Origin: GAS368 sp965227745
GTDB lineage: Bacteria; Verrucomicrobiota; Verrucomicrobiia; Opitutales; Opitutaceae
Assembly: GCA_965227745.1 (NCBI GenBank)
Contig: OZ245769.1
Span: 2,976,001 to 3,040,000 of the forward strand
Direction: 5' to 3'
Length of the DNA stretch: 64,000 nt
A model generated the notes under the pieces. That model worked only from the letters and a program-made list of their open reading frames with translations, had not been told where the DNA came from and did no database searches. Positions 50,793-63,162 of this stretch are shown one piece after another. Within the stretch, counting starts at the first letter, position 1. Each line of letters opens with the position of its first letter. Made by a program: the position numbers and the translations under genes.

Positions 50793-52959
50793 GAACCGAT
50801 CCTCAGAATCAACCCGCTGGATCGACCGCGGCGCGCGGTGGCTGCGCGCGTCGTTGTTCGGCCTGCCGGCGTGGCCGTTTTTCCTCGGCGTGGTGCTAAG
50901 CTTCGCCGGGTGCGCCCTCGCGGGGCGGGTCGCGAGCCGGCAGCCGATGTTCGAAAACTTCGTGCGCTTTTTCAGCCCGATCCAGCCGCAGCGTTATTTT
51001 TATCCGACGGCGTCGCAACTCGTCACTCACATCCGCACGCACGTCCCACACAACAAGACCCTCGTGCTGGTGGGGGGTGCCTCGTATTTCCGCGGCACCG
51101 GGCAGAACCCCAAGGATCTCTGGAGCCTGGAACTGCAGCGCCAGCTCGGGAAAGACTATGCGGTGGTCAATTTCGCGACGGACCGCGCCGATCTCACGGC
51201 CTTTGCGGCGGTGGTCTTCGAAATTCTCGCGCGCGAGTATCCCAACATGGTGTACGTCGCCAATGGCGCGACGGATCACTCCGTTTCGGTCGATGGCGGC
51301 GAGGACTACCGGTACATTTTTTGGGACGCTTACTACAAGGGCCTGCTTTTGCCCGAGGTGGCGAAGGCGCCGGCCGTGCAGGAGGCGCGTCACCGGCAGA
51401 TGAGAGAGGCCGGGACGCGGGAGACGCATCTCGGCGCGTGGCTCGACAGCTATGCGTACGCCAACGATCTCTGGACCTACATCAGCTACAAGTATGCCTT
51501 CACCGTCTGGGTCGATGAGCAGTACCGCAACCCCTTCCGCGCGCGCATTCACGAGACCGAGGGCGACGACCCGAATATCGCCCAGCGCCAGGCCGACACC
51601 CGCAAGGACGCCGCCTACGTGAAGCACTCGGAGACCTTTGCCAAGAATACCTCGAAGAATAATTTCAAGCCCGCCCTCGGCGACACCTGGGAGCCCGATC
51701 CGCTGAAGTGGGCGGACCTGGAAAAGGGCCTGCGCGGCATGATGCCGGAATCGCTCCGCGGGCGCTGCTATGTGGTGCTGCTGCGCGGCAATCCGTTTTT
51801 CATGCAGACGCTCACCCCGGAGGAGCGCGAGCGCAGCGAGCTGATCTACGAACTCGGCAAGCAGGCATACGAGAAAGTCGGATACAAAGTCGTGACGCTC
51901 CGCGCCGCGGACTTCACCGCCGATGACTTCGTCGATGGCGGGCACCTCATGGCCTCGGGTGGAGTCAAAGTCGCCCGCACCGTCGCGGCCAAGATCGACG
52001 ACAAAGACCGCACGCAGGAAGCGGCCCTGCCGCTGAACGCGCCGCGCGGCGGACCGCTCGAGGTGGCCTTTGCCCTGCCCAACGACCGCGCCCGCCGCAT
52101 CGAGCCGCTCGTGACGCTCGCCAGCGGCGGGGCGCTCGACACGTTTTTCATCGAGTACCTCGGAGGCGAGAACCTCCGCCTCGGTTATCAAGCCGCCGGA
52201 GCCGACGCGCCGATATTTTCGCCGCCCTTTGTCGCGTCCATCGCCTCCGCGATCCACAGCATCCGCGTCAGCCTCGGCAGTCTTTATCCCCGCACCGTGG
52301 CCGAGACCAATGGACTCTTTACCACGGAAGAACTCGCGGGCTTGAAATCGTGGATGCTGCTCCGCCTCGACGAGCGGCCCTTTTGGGAGGTGCCGGTGGC
52401 CCCGCGCTTCGGGGCACCCGCCGAAATCCTGCTCGGCATCAATCCGCGCTCGCCGATCCCGAACGACCGCTTCACCGGCACCTTTTACCTCGCGGAGCGT
52501 CGGCCCGCGAATAGTCGCACGCTGCGTCGCAACGAAATCGGCGGGGCGCGTGTCACCCTCACGCTCACGCCCGACATGAAGGGCAAGGCGTACCCGCTCG
52601 TCACCACGGGGAAGGCCGGAGAAGGCGACGTGCTGTTTTTCCGCGTCACGGAGCAGGGCGGCATCATCCTCGGGTACGACCATTGGGGACGCCCCTCGAT
52701 GCTCTCGCCAGAGGTACCCGTGGGATTGGGCGGCACGCATACGATCGAGTTTCGCGTGCCGGCGCTCGATGCGGCGGCGGCGCCGGAGGTCAAAGTCTCG
52801 CTCGACGGCAAATCGGTGTGGACCCAGGCCGTGCCGGTTTATCGGCCGGCGCCCGACCATGTTTACTTCGGGTCGAATCCCATCGGCGCCACGTGTTCCG
52901 AAAGCGCCCTGCCCCATGCGGCGTTTGAAGGCGTGCTGGCGCCGAATTGGCGGGGCTGA
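50779..52959 (+). CDS. Large SGNH-like exported protein, likely O-acetylation partner
   Basis: A 726-aa protein anchored by an N-terminal membrane helix (about 27-50). The extracytoplasmic SGNH-like domain has S102 in GGASYF (replacing GDS), and D386/H389 in VDGGHL as the DxxH block. The DxxH and Ser positions suit the AlgJ/AlgX-like acetyl-transfer mechanism, in which the SGNH partner moves the acetyl group to the polysaccharide. The C-terminal 300 residues are beta-rich and may bind carbohydrate. The GDS block is unusual, so its activity is uncertain. Confidence 0.72.
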   Translation: MSHSENRSSESTRWIDRGARWLRASLFGLPAWPFFLGVVLSFAGCALAGRVASRQPMFENFVRFFSPIQPQRYFYPTASQLVTHIRTHVPHNKTLVLVGGASYFRGTGQNPKDLWSLELQRQLGKDYAVVNFATDRADLTAFAAVVFEILAREYPNMVYVANGATDHSVSVDGGEDYRYIFWDAYYKGLLLPEVAKAPAVQEARHRQMREAGTRETHLGAWLDSYAYANDLWTYISYKYAFTVWVDEQYRNPFRARIHETEGDDPNIAQRQADTRKDAAYVKHSETFAKNTSKNNFKPALGDTWEPDPLKWADLEKGLRGMMPESLRGRCYVVLLRGNPFFMQTLTPEERERSELIYELGKQAYEKVGYKVVTLRAADFTADDFVDGGHLMASGGVKVARTVAAKIDDKDRTQEAALPLNAPRGGPLEVAFALPNDRARRIEPLVTLASGGALDTFFIEYLGGENLRLGYQAAGADAPIFSPPFVASIASAIHSIRVSLGSLYPRTVAETNGLFTTEELAGLKSWMLLRLDERPFWEVPVAPRFGAPAEILLGINPRSPIPNDRFTGTFYLAERRPANSRTLRRNEIGGARVTLTLTPDMKGKAYPLVTTGKAGEGDVLFFRVTEQGGIILGYDHWGRPSMLSPEVPVGLGGTHTIEFRVPALDAAAAPEVKVSLDGKSVWTQAVPVYRPAPDHVYFGSNPIGATCSESALPHAAFEGVLAPNWRG

Positions 52960-53036
52960 GGCGAATACGAGGAGATATTGGGCGATGGCCAAACCGCCTT
53001 TCGCTCACGCTCGCTGCGACCAGAACTACCAGGACG

Positions 53037-53870
53037 TCAGGCAGGGCGGGTGAAGCCGGCGGGGGCGTATTTCGACCAGAAGAGGTCTTCGTAGTGGTCT
53101 TGGATTTTGGAGAGTTCGGGGCGCTTGAAGATGCGGCGGCCGTCGGCGCGGACGGTGTAGCCGTCGTTGGCGTGGAGGACGTAGATGGGCTGGCCGGCGT
53201 GGAAGGCTTGGAGGCCGGCGGCTTCGCAGGTATGGAGGGAGGTCTTGCCGCGGGAGTGCCAGACGCCGCCATTGACGGTGCGGAGGCGGAGTTTCTCGTG
53301 GTAGATGGCGGCCACGAAGGCATCGCCTTCCCAAAGGTTGCCCTTGCCCTTCACTTTCGTGCAAAGGGTGAAATAATTTTCGAGGAGGACGCCGCGACGG
53401 GCGATCCAGCAGCCGGCGCTGAAATAAGAATCGTCGCGGCGAACATCGAGGACCTCGCGGTTGCACTCGTGCATGATCTCGCCGACGGACTGGATGTGGG
53501 CGTCGATGATCATGTCGTAGCCGGACATGAGCGCGCCGAGGTCGGGGTAAGGGTGGAGAAAGAGAGCGTCGGCATCGATCCAGACGAGGATGTCCCAAGG
53601 CTGCTGAAAACTTTCGAGGAAGGTACCGAGGCCGGCTTTGCCTTCCCACGGGTGATCGTAGTTGGGCGTGGGGCCGGGGGCGTAGTGGACGCCGGGGATG
53701 GCTTTGAGCAGGGCGATTTGCTCGGGGGTAAAGCCGTAATCGCACACGACGAGGGGCAGCGTGGGATTGTGCGTCTGCCACGAGGCGATGAGCACCGTGA
53801 TATTGGAAAAGTGAAAGGCGTTGGCGCCGGTGGCGATGACGCCGCGGTAGCCGGAGGCGGGCGCAGGCAT
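53037..53870 (-). CDS. GT-A-fold glycosyltransferase
   Basis: A 277-aa soluble enzyme for transfer of a sugar from a nucleotide-sugar donor. The DxD motif is in WIDADALFL (IDAD at about residues 97-100), and the GT-A beta strands VIATGANAFHFSNITVLIAS and LPLVVCDYGFT flank it. A W-H-S-R pair (GGVWHSRGK, about residue 215-222) may place the acceptor. There is no membrane segment, so it acts on cytosolic intermediates of a surface polysaccharide. It converges on the SGNH-like gene and precedes a repeat-rich gap. Confidence 0.85.
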   Translation of the reverse strand: MPAPASGYRGVIATGANAFHFSNITVLIASWQTHNPTLPLVVCDYGFTPEQIALLKAIPGVHYAPGPTPNYDHPWEGKAGLGTFLESFQQPWDILVWIDADALFLHPYPDLGALMSGYDMIIDAHIQSVGEIMHECNREVLDVRRDDSYFSAGCWIARRGVLLENYFTLCTKVKGKGNLWEGDAFVAAIYHEKLRLRTVNGGVWHSRGKTSLHTCEAAGLQAFHAGQPIYVLHANDGYTVRADGRRIFKRPELSKIQDHYEDLFWSKYAPAGFTRPA

Positions 53871-54488
53871 GGGTTTGGTCGTGAAGGGGTGAGTCGGACG
53901 GAGGCGCGGGCGGAAGACAATACTCGTCCGCTAAAGCACGAAGGACGGAGCGGAAGCACCCAGGACCAACCTCCAAGCTCCAGTGAACTTTAAAGGGGAG
54001 GCACAAGGGGAGGCAAAAAGAGTAAGTTCTGAAAGGCAGGACCTCAGAAGGCACAGAAGGCGCAAAAAAATGCGGCGCGGCAGTGGCGAAGAGAGGCATG
54101 GCGCGAGGCGCGCCGGCGTTGGCTAGATGGATTGCTTCGTCGCCGCGCTCCTCGCAATGACAAGGCAAAGTCGGGGCGTAAAGCCCCTCCCACAGTTCAG
54201 AGGTTGGCAGAGGACGGATTTTTCCGGCTTCTGTGCTTTTTGTGGCTATTCGATTGAGGAGTGAGCGGCCTTTGGCCGCAGGGGGGCTCGAAGACTCTGC
54301 GGCAGGATGCCGCAGCCACTTTTTCGGAGCCGGCAGGGAGGCCGGCGCTACGCCTGACGCTGTCAGCACTCCATCAGCACTTATCCCTTGCGAGGGGTTT
54401 TGAGCGTGTGGATTGTCGTAGACCGCAAATCGATTCTGCCATTCTGCCACTCGTGATCTCTTCGTCTGCCCCAGTTTCCGTCGGTGCC
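53871..54488. repeat. Repeat-rich intergenic region (several families)
   Basis: About 620 bases without a gene. It contains a copy of the CAAGCTCCAGTGAA family (53956-54005), an ATTGCTTCGTCGC...CTCGCAATGAC element (54130-54161) that I know as a common dispersed repeat across bacteria, half of the REPIN of 28007-28074 (54170-54195), and a unit GGCCTTTGGCCGCAGGGG..GCAGCCACTTT (54267-54324) that is repeated at 55573-55633. A reading frame across the region on the minus strand (to 54450) is driven by these repeats, not by a gene. Confidence 0.7.
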
Positions 54489-55310
54489 ATGATCAACCCG
54501 GTTCAAATCGGGGCGAAGATCTGGCGGCATCGCGACTTGGTGTGGCAATTCACGCTGCGCGAGATCCATATCCGCCACAAGGGGAGTCGGCTGGGGATGG
54601 TGTGGGCGTTGATCAACCCGATCTCGATGCTGGCGCTGTACTGGTTTGTGTTTGGAAAGATTTTCGGGAGTCACTTTCGCCCGCTGCCAATCGAGGAAAC
54701 GCAGCTCGATTTTGCGATCGCACTGTTTTTGGGGCTGAGCCTGTTTCACGTTTTTTCGGAGACGCTGGGGTGGTCGCCGGCGCTGATCGCGAGCAATCCG
54801 AATTTTGTGAAGAAGGTGGTTTTCCCTCTAGAGATGCTGCCGGTGGCGAAGATCGGCGACACGGCGTTTCACGTGGCGATGAGTTTGGCGCTGATCGTGA
54901 TCGGGTCGGCGTTTGGGAGCAATGGGTTGGGTCTCAGTGTGCTGTGGCTGCCGATCTTGGTGCTGCCGCTGCTGATGATGGCCTTGGGGATGGCGTGGAC
55001 GCTCGCGGCGCTGGGGGTGTTTTTGCGCGATATCACGCAGGTGACGGCGTTTGTGGCGACGGCGGTGATGTTTGCGAGCGCGGTGCCCTACCCGGCTTCG
55101 CAGATCATCACGAAGGCGCCGGCACTGTGGCCGTTTTTGAAGCTAAATCCGATTTTGCAGGTGATCGACCTGACGCGGCACGTGGTGCTGTGGCACGATC
55201 CGATGAACTGGACGCGGCTGGGGTATGTGTATGCCGCGGGGTTGGTGGTGCTGCTCGCCGGACATCTGTGCTTTTCGGTGCTGAGGCGGTCGTTTTCGGA
55301 GGTGATTTAA
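54489..55310 (+). CDS. ABC-2 polysaccharide export permease (Wzm-like)
   Basis: A 273-aa membrane permease with six helices that exports lipid-linked or nascent polysaccharide to the outside. The N-terminal amphipathic motif (LREIHIRHKGSRLGMVWALI) and the ALYWFVFGKIF and ANPNFVKKVVFPLEMLP-type loops match the Wzm/TagG family. The ATG at 54489 is chosen; a GTG at 54453 would add 12 residues. It faces the Wzt-like ATPase gene (55667-57019) rather than sharing its strand. Direct-repeat units flank it on both sides. Confidence 0.9.
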   Translation: MINPVQIGAKIWRHRDLVWQFTLREIHIRHKGSRLGMVWALINPISMLALYWFVFGKIFGSHFRPLPIEETQLDFAIALFLGLSLFHVFSETLGWSPALIASNPNFVKKVVFPLEMLPVAKIGDTAFHVAMSLALIVIGSAFGSNGLGLSVLWLPILVLPLLMMALGMAWTLAALGVFLRDITQVTAFVATAVMFASAVPYPASQIITKAPALWPFLKLNPILQVIDLTRHVVLWHDPMNWTRLGYVYAAGLVVLLAGHLCFSVLRRSFSEVI

Positions 55311-55666
55311 AACCAATCACCACAGAGGCACAGAGGCACGGAGAGGAACTACGAAATACACGAAAGGAATGAGGCCGCGTGCGCGCGACGCAGCGTGGAT
55401 TTCTAACCGCGGATTACACGGATGGGCACGGCTTCAGACCGACTGATTTATAAGCGCGAAGACGCAAAGATGCGAAGATCGGAGCGAAGGCCAAACCGCG
55501 AGCGGTGATAACGAGAAGTGTCAGCTCGGACGAAGTCGGGGCGTAAATTCTCTCCCACCGCTATGAATTTGTGACGGCCTTTGATCGAAGGGGCTCAGAA
55601 GACTCTGAGGCAGGATGCCGCAGCCACTTTCGGGGAGCCGAGGCCAAGAGAGGAAGCGGAGCGCTT
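55311..55666. repeat. Repeat-containing gap between permease and ATPase genes
   Basis: A 356-base region without a gene. It has a CACAGAGGCACAGAGGCACGG tract (55321-55341), a GCGGATTACACGGATGGGCA tract (55403-55422), half of the REPIN (55535-55560) and a second copy of the GGCCTTT...GCAGCCACTTT unit (55573-55633). These match common dispersed non-coding repeats rather than coding sequence. Confidence 0.6.
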
Positions 55667-57019
55667 TTAGGCTTCGGTGCGGGCGATGCCGACTTCGTAC
55701 GGGAGTTTCACGAGGCCGTGGACGACCTCCTGGTCAGGGGGATTGGTAACTTCGAGGACGGCGACGTTGAGCACGCGGTCCCAGGTATTTTCGGCGTCGG
55801 CCATCGCGCCGCAGCCGACGTCGAGAGTGTACTGGCTGGTTTGGATCTCGAGTTGGAAGCGGATCGTGACGAGACAGGTCTGCCCGGCGGGGATTTCGTG
55901 AATGAGGCGGCGGGCGACGCGGAGGCCGGTGGCGAAGATGACTTGGCCGTGGCGGTTGCGGACTTCGACGCCGGCGCTGACTTCGCGCACGGCGCGCTGG
56001 GCGCGGAGGAGCAGCACGGCGACGGCCCAATCGCCCACGCGGTACGCGGCGCCGCCGGTGCCATCACCGTGGAGGAGCCAGGCGCGCTCGATGCGGACGC
56101 CGCCGTCGCCGAGGCGTTCGCATTTTTCGAAGGAAAGCGCAGGGGCGGACGGGAGCGCGGCGAAGGAAAGCGCGGAAAAATCGTCGGTGGGCGCGGCGGC
56201 GTTGCCGGTGATCGCGGACATCGCGGAGATGTACTCGCGGACGCAGGCACCGGCTTCGCCGAGGAAGCGGACGCGGCCGCGGTCGATCCAGAGGGCGCGC
56301 TGGCACATATTCAGGACGAAGCCGGTGTCGTGCGTGACGACGAGAAGAGTTACCCCGCGGTCGAGGAGTTCGCGCATGCGGCGGGCGCATTTTTGCTGGA
56401 AGACGATGTCACCGACGCTGAGGGCTTCGTCGATAATGAGGACATCGGGCTCGACGGAGATCGCGACGGCGAAGGCGACGCGCATGAGCATGCCGGTAGA
56501 ATATGTTTTCGCGGGCTGCTCGATGAAGGTGCCGATATCGGCGAATTTTTCGATCTCGGGGAATTTGCGGTCCATCTCGTCGCGGCCGATGCCGAGGATG
56601 GTGCCGGCGAGGTAAACATTTTCGCGCCCGCTGAACTCGGGGTTGAAGCCGGAGCCGAGCTCGAGGAGCGCGGTGACACGGCCGCGGACTTCGCAGGAGC
56701 CTTTCGTGGGACGAAGCGTGCCGGCGAGCATCTGGAGGAGCGTGCTTTTGCCGGCGCCGTTGCGACCGATGATGCCGAAGGCTTCACCTTTTTGGACCTC
56801 AAAGGAGACGTCGCGGACGGCGGCGATGCACTCGGGCGCATCGTAGGAGAGATTTTCAGAGGAGAAACCTAGGCCTTGGGCGACGAGGGTGCGAAGTTTG
56901 AGATCGCGGCGGTAGATTTTACCGAGGTTGCGGACTTCGATCGCGGGATGCGCGCTCGATGCGGGGTCGGTTGAGAGAGCGGCAGAATGCGCAGTGGAAG
57001 GTAAAACGGCCTCGGACAT
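55667..57019 (-). CDS. ABC exporter ATP-binding protein with Wzt-type C-terminal domain
   Basis: A 450-aa cytoplasmic subunit. Walker A is GRNGAGKST (85-93), signature YSTGMLMR, Walker B VLIIDEAL, and the switch is THD in LLVVTHDTGFV. The C-terminal 160 residues (about 290-450) are beta-rich (VRIERAWLLHGDGTGGAAYR, TLDVGCGAMADAEN) like the O-antigen-recognising Wzt C-domain, which often selects modified polysaccharide. A glycine- and Ser-rich N-terminus of 24 residues precedes the core. It is the natural partner of the permease at 54489 despite facing it. Confidence 0.9.
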   Translation of the reverse strand: MSEAVLPSTAHSAALSTDPASSAHPAIEVRNLGKIYRRDLKLRTLVAQGLGFSSENLSYDAPECIAAVRDVSFEVQKGEAFGIIGRNGAGKSTLLQMLAGTLRPTKGSCEVRGRVTALLELGSGFNPEFSGRENVYLAGTILGIGRDEMDRKFPEIEKFADIGTFIEQPAKTYSTGMLMRVAFAVAISVEPDVLIIDEALSVGDIVFQQKCARRMRELLDRGVTLLVVTHDTGFVLNMCQRALWIDRGRVRFLGEAGACVREYISAMSAITGNAAAPTDDFSALSFAALPSAPALSFEKCERLGDGGVRIERAWLLHGDGTGGAAYRVGDWAVAVLLLRAQRAVREVSAGVEVRNRHGQVIFATGLRVARRLIHEIPAGQTCLVTIRFQLEIQTSQYTLDVGCGAMADAENTWDRVLNVAVLEVTNPPDQEVVHGLVKLPYEVGIARTEA

Positions 57020-57749
57020 TAGGATGGCTACAGGTTAGAGCGTTAACGGAGGCTGGCACCAAGGAAAAAGGCGCGGCGCGCAGGAGGCCGAGTGAGAGAG
57101 CGTGGCGTGAGGAGCGATGAAATCAGAAAAAATAGAGCAAACTCAGGACAGAAAAGAAATCACGGACGGACACTGTTGAACAGGGATAGGGGCAAAACCG
57201 CTATTCGTCGCGGGCGATTACTGGTGTGGGTAGCTGTGGCTGGTGCGGACGAGGGTCCAAAAACGGCGGTGAAGCACAAATGGACAGGGATAAATGCGAA
57301 TTTGGGGCTGGAGATCGCGTGCCGGAGGGAGTTTGAGCCGCGAAAAACGCAAACCGGCGCAAATAGCGAAAGCGGAGGACCAAGGCATAAAGATTTTTTC
57401 GGGGCCGGATGTCTGACAAAGGAAAACTCGCGACGCAAAATTCCTCGTTCAGCTCGCGGCTGGTTAATCTGGACCCGCTTAAGGTGGTTAGCGGTGCGAG
57501 TGTGAAAATTAGGTGCGGAGGACTTTCCGTCCACTCGGTTGCACTCGCGGTGACCAGAAAGTGCTCGTTGTCATCTTGGGCTAAGTGATCCGTTGCGCTC
57601 AATCGGTTGCCAAGTGCTCTGCGTAAACGCATCTAATCGCCGGAGCTCGATGCTACGACTAGGCGGCCGATCGAAAGGAGAAGGTCGACGGGCTGGGTTT
57701 AGGTGCGATGTGGAACTAGGCGAGCGGGGTGGCCACCGGTAAAAAGCGA
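57020..57749. other. Intergenic region with repeat-derived sequence
   Basis: About 730 bases between the exporter ATPase and the rRNA operon terminators. I see no gene. It contains AATGGACAGGGATAAATGCG (57281-57300) and CCGCGAAAAACGCAAACCGG (57338-57357), both resembling widespread dispersed repeats, and a copy of the CACTCGGTTGCACTCGCGGT unit (57532-57551) noted near 31.3 and 53.0 kb. Short frames here (57092-57505, 57201-57632) have no homology to known families. Confidence 0.5.
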
Positions 57750-57792
57750 AAATCCCGCAGCGCCGGATGGGAAATCCGAAGGTGCGGGATTT
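57750..57792 (-). terminator. Second terminator hairpin after rRNA operon
   Basis: On the minus strand the AAATCCCGCA...TGCGGGATTT hairpin (57750-57792), with CGGAT/ATCCG in the inner stem, is followed by TTTTCGCTTTTT. It lies directly downstream of the first terminator and acts as a backup. Confidence 0.7.
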
Positions 57793-57796
57793 GGGC

Positions 57797-57835
57797 AAAA
57801 AAAGAGGCCCGGCTCTTCTTTCGAAGAACCGGGCC
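57797..57835 (-). terminator. Main intrinsic terminator of rRNA operon
   Basis: On the minus strand the stem GGCCCGGTTCTTC/GAAGAGCCGGGCC (57806-57835) is followed by TCTTTTTTT. It begins 6 bases after the 5S rRNA, the standard place for rrn termination. Confidence 0.9.
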
Positions 57836-57840
57836 ATAAT

Positions 57841-57954
57841 CCTGGCAACAACCTACTCTCGCGGGACCTAACGTCCTACTACCATTGGCGGCTGAGGGCT
57901 TAACGGCCGTGTTCGGGATGGGAACGGGTGGAACCCCTCGCCTGTGATCACCAG
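57841..57954 (-). rRNA. rrf: 5S ribosomal RNA
   Basis: The minus strand reads CTGGTGATCACAGGCGAGGG at the 5' side, CCCATCCCGAACACGGCCGT in the middle (conserved 5S loop) and GGTAGTAGGACG..GGTTGTTGCCAGG at the end. The first and last bases pair (CTGGTGA with TTGCCAGG region). The length is about 114 bases, typical. It lies about 110 bases after the 23S gene. Confidence 0.95.
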
Positions 57955-58065
57955 AAAGTGAGACTCTTCCGTGAGGAAGAGAAAGTGAGGAAAACCTAAG
58001 ATGATATAACTTCGAGATTCGAAGTAAGTAAAGTAAACGCCTAGAACGTTTATTTGAGATCTGCA

Positions 58066-60972
<2,907 letters not shown>

Positions 60973-61034
60973 TCAATATTCTAGGCGTTTACTTTACTCA
61001 CTTACAATCTAACTAAATTATATCTATCTTAGAC

Positions 61035-61046
61035 TTTCAAAGAACA
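61035..61046 (-). promoter_or_regulatory. boxA antitermination element in the tRNA-23S spacer
   Basis: The minus strand reads TGTTCTTTGAAA, close to the bacterial boxA consensus TGCTCTTTAACA, bound by NusB-S10. It lies between the tRNA-Ile gene and the 23S rRNA, as expected for spacer boxA. Confidence 0.65.
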
Positions 61047-61111
61047 AAAGTGTGTTTGTTCGAACATCATTCCGACCCGTTGCCCAAACCCGGAGATGCG
61101 CATCGCGCATA

Positions 61112-61188
61112 TGGTGGGCCCAGATGGATTTGAACCATCGACCCCGCGCTTATCAAGCGCGTGCTCTAACCAACTGAGCTATGAGCCC
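61112..61188 (-). tRNA. tRNA-Ile (GAU)
   Basis: A 77-base cloverleaf on the minus strand including an encoded CCA. The acceptor is GGGCTCA with TGGGCCC, the anticodon loop is CTTGATAAG (anticodon GAT), and the T arm is GATGGTTCAAATCCATC. Situated in the 16S-23S spacer, as in most bacteria. Confidence 0.96.
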
Positions 61189-61235
61189 AAGACTGGAAAA
61201 ATTGGCGGAATGCCGAGCCGAGGTTGAACTTAAAT

Positions 61236-61311
61236 TGGTGGAGCCAGACGGGTTCGAACCGACGACCCCCTGCTTGCAAAGCAGGTGCTCTACCAACTGA
61301 GCTATGACCCC
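61236..61311 (-). tRNA. tRNA-Ala (UGC)
   Basis: A 76-base cloverleaf on the minus strand including the encoded CCA. The acceptor is GGGGTCA with TGGCTCC, the anticodon loop is CTTTGCAAG (anticodon TGC), and the T arm is GTCGGTTCGAACCCGTC. On the minus strand it comes first after 16S, so the order is 16S-Ala-Ile-23S. Confidence 0.96.
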
Positions 61312-61352
61312 AAACTTGGTGGGATGATGTTATAAAGAACAGTATACCCTGA

Positions 61353-61383
61353 GAAATCTAATTTGTACGATCAATTGAGACCC
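61353..61383 (-). other. 3' half of the 16S processing stem
   Basis: The 31 bases here (GAAATCTAATTTGTACGAT at the start) are an almost perfect reverse complement of 63125-63155, with two adjacent mismatches and one further mismatch or wobble. In the transcript they flank the 16S rRNA and form the long duplex cut by RNase III. Confidence 0.85.
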
Positions 61384-61453
61384 AGAAGTCAGCGGTTTTT
61401 AAGGCCACTGCTTCTCTCGACCATCGGTTAACATCACCGAAGTGATGAAACCG

Positions 61454-63019
<1,566 letters not shown>

Positions 63020-63124
63020 AGAGTTCAGAACCTAGTGATTCATGAACTACTATACTCGGTAGTGACTTTCGCCACTACCAGCTAACCAACCGAAGTTGAA
63101 TTAGCATTTTTGAATTTTGATTGG

Positions 63125-63155
63125 GGGTCCCAATCAATCGTACAAATTAGATTTC
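63125..63155 (-). other. 5' half of the 16S processing stem
   Basis: Pairs with 61353-61383 (see there). On the minus strand it begins just after the leader boxA and ends about 105 bases before the 16S rRNA. Confidence 0.85.
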
Positions 63156-63162
63156 AAAGAGC
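63152..63162 (-). promoter_or_regulatory. boxA antitermination element in the rRNA leader
   Basis: The minus strand reads GCTCTTTGAAA, matching the boxA consensus and nearly identical to the spacer copy at 61035-61046. It partly overlaps the 16S processing stem. Confidence 0.65.

Noticed and set aside
53026..54450. A 474-residue minus-strand frame overlapping the glycosyltransferase gene
   Set aside because: It is in another frame than the DxD-containing glycosyltransferase, is Arg/Pro-rich, and its N-terminal part is translated repeat sequence (the CEERGDEA pattern is from a dispersed repeat).
55571..56872. A 433-residue plus-strand frame opposite the Wzt-like ATPase gene
   Set aside because: The minus-strand frame contains intact Walker and signature motifs; the plus frame is Ala/Glu/Gly-rich and without homology.
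57500..57560. RNase P-like string GGAAAGTCC (minus strand)
   Set aside because: The wider GAGGAAAGTCCGGGC core and the rest of the RNase P fold are absent; the string is part of a dispersed unit.
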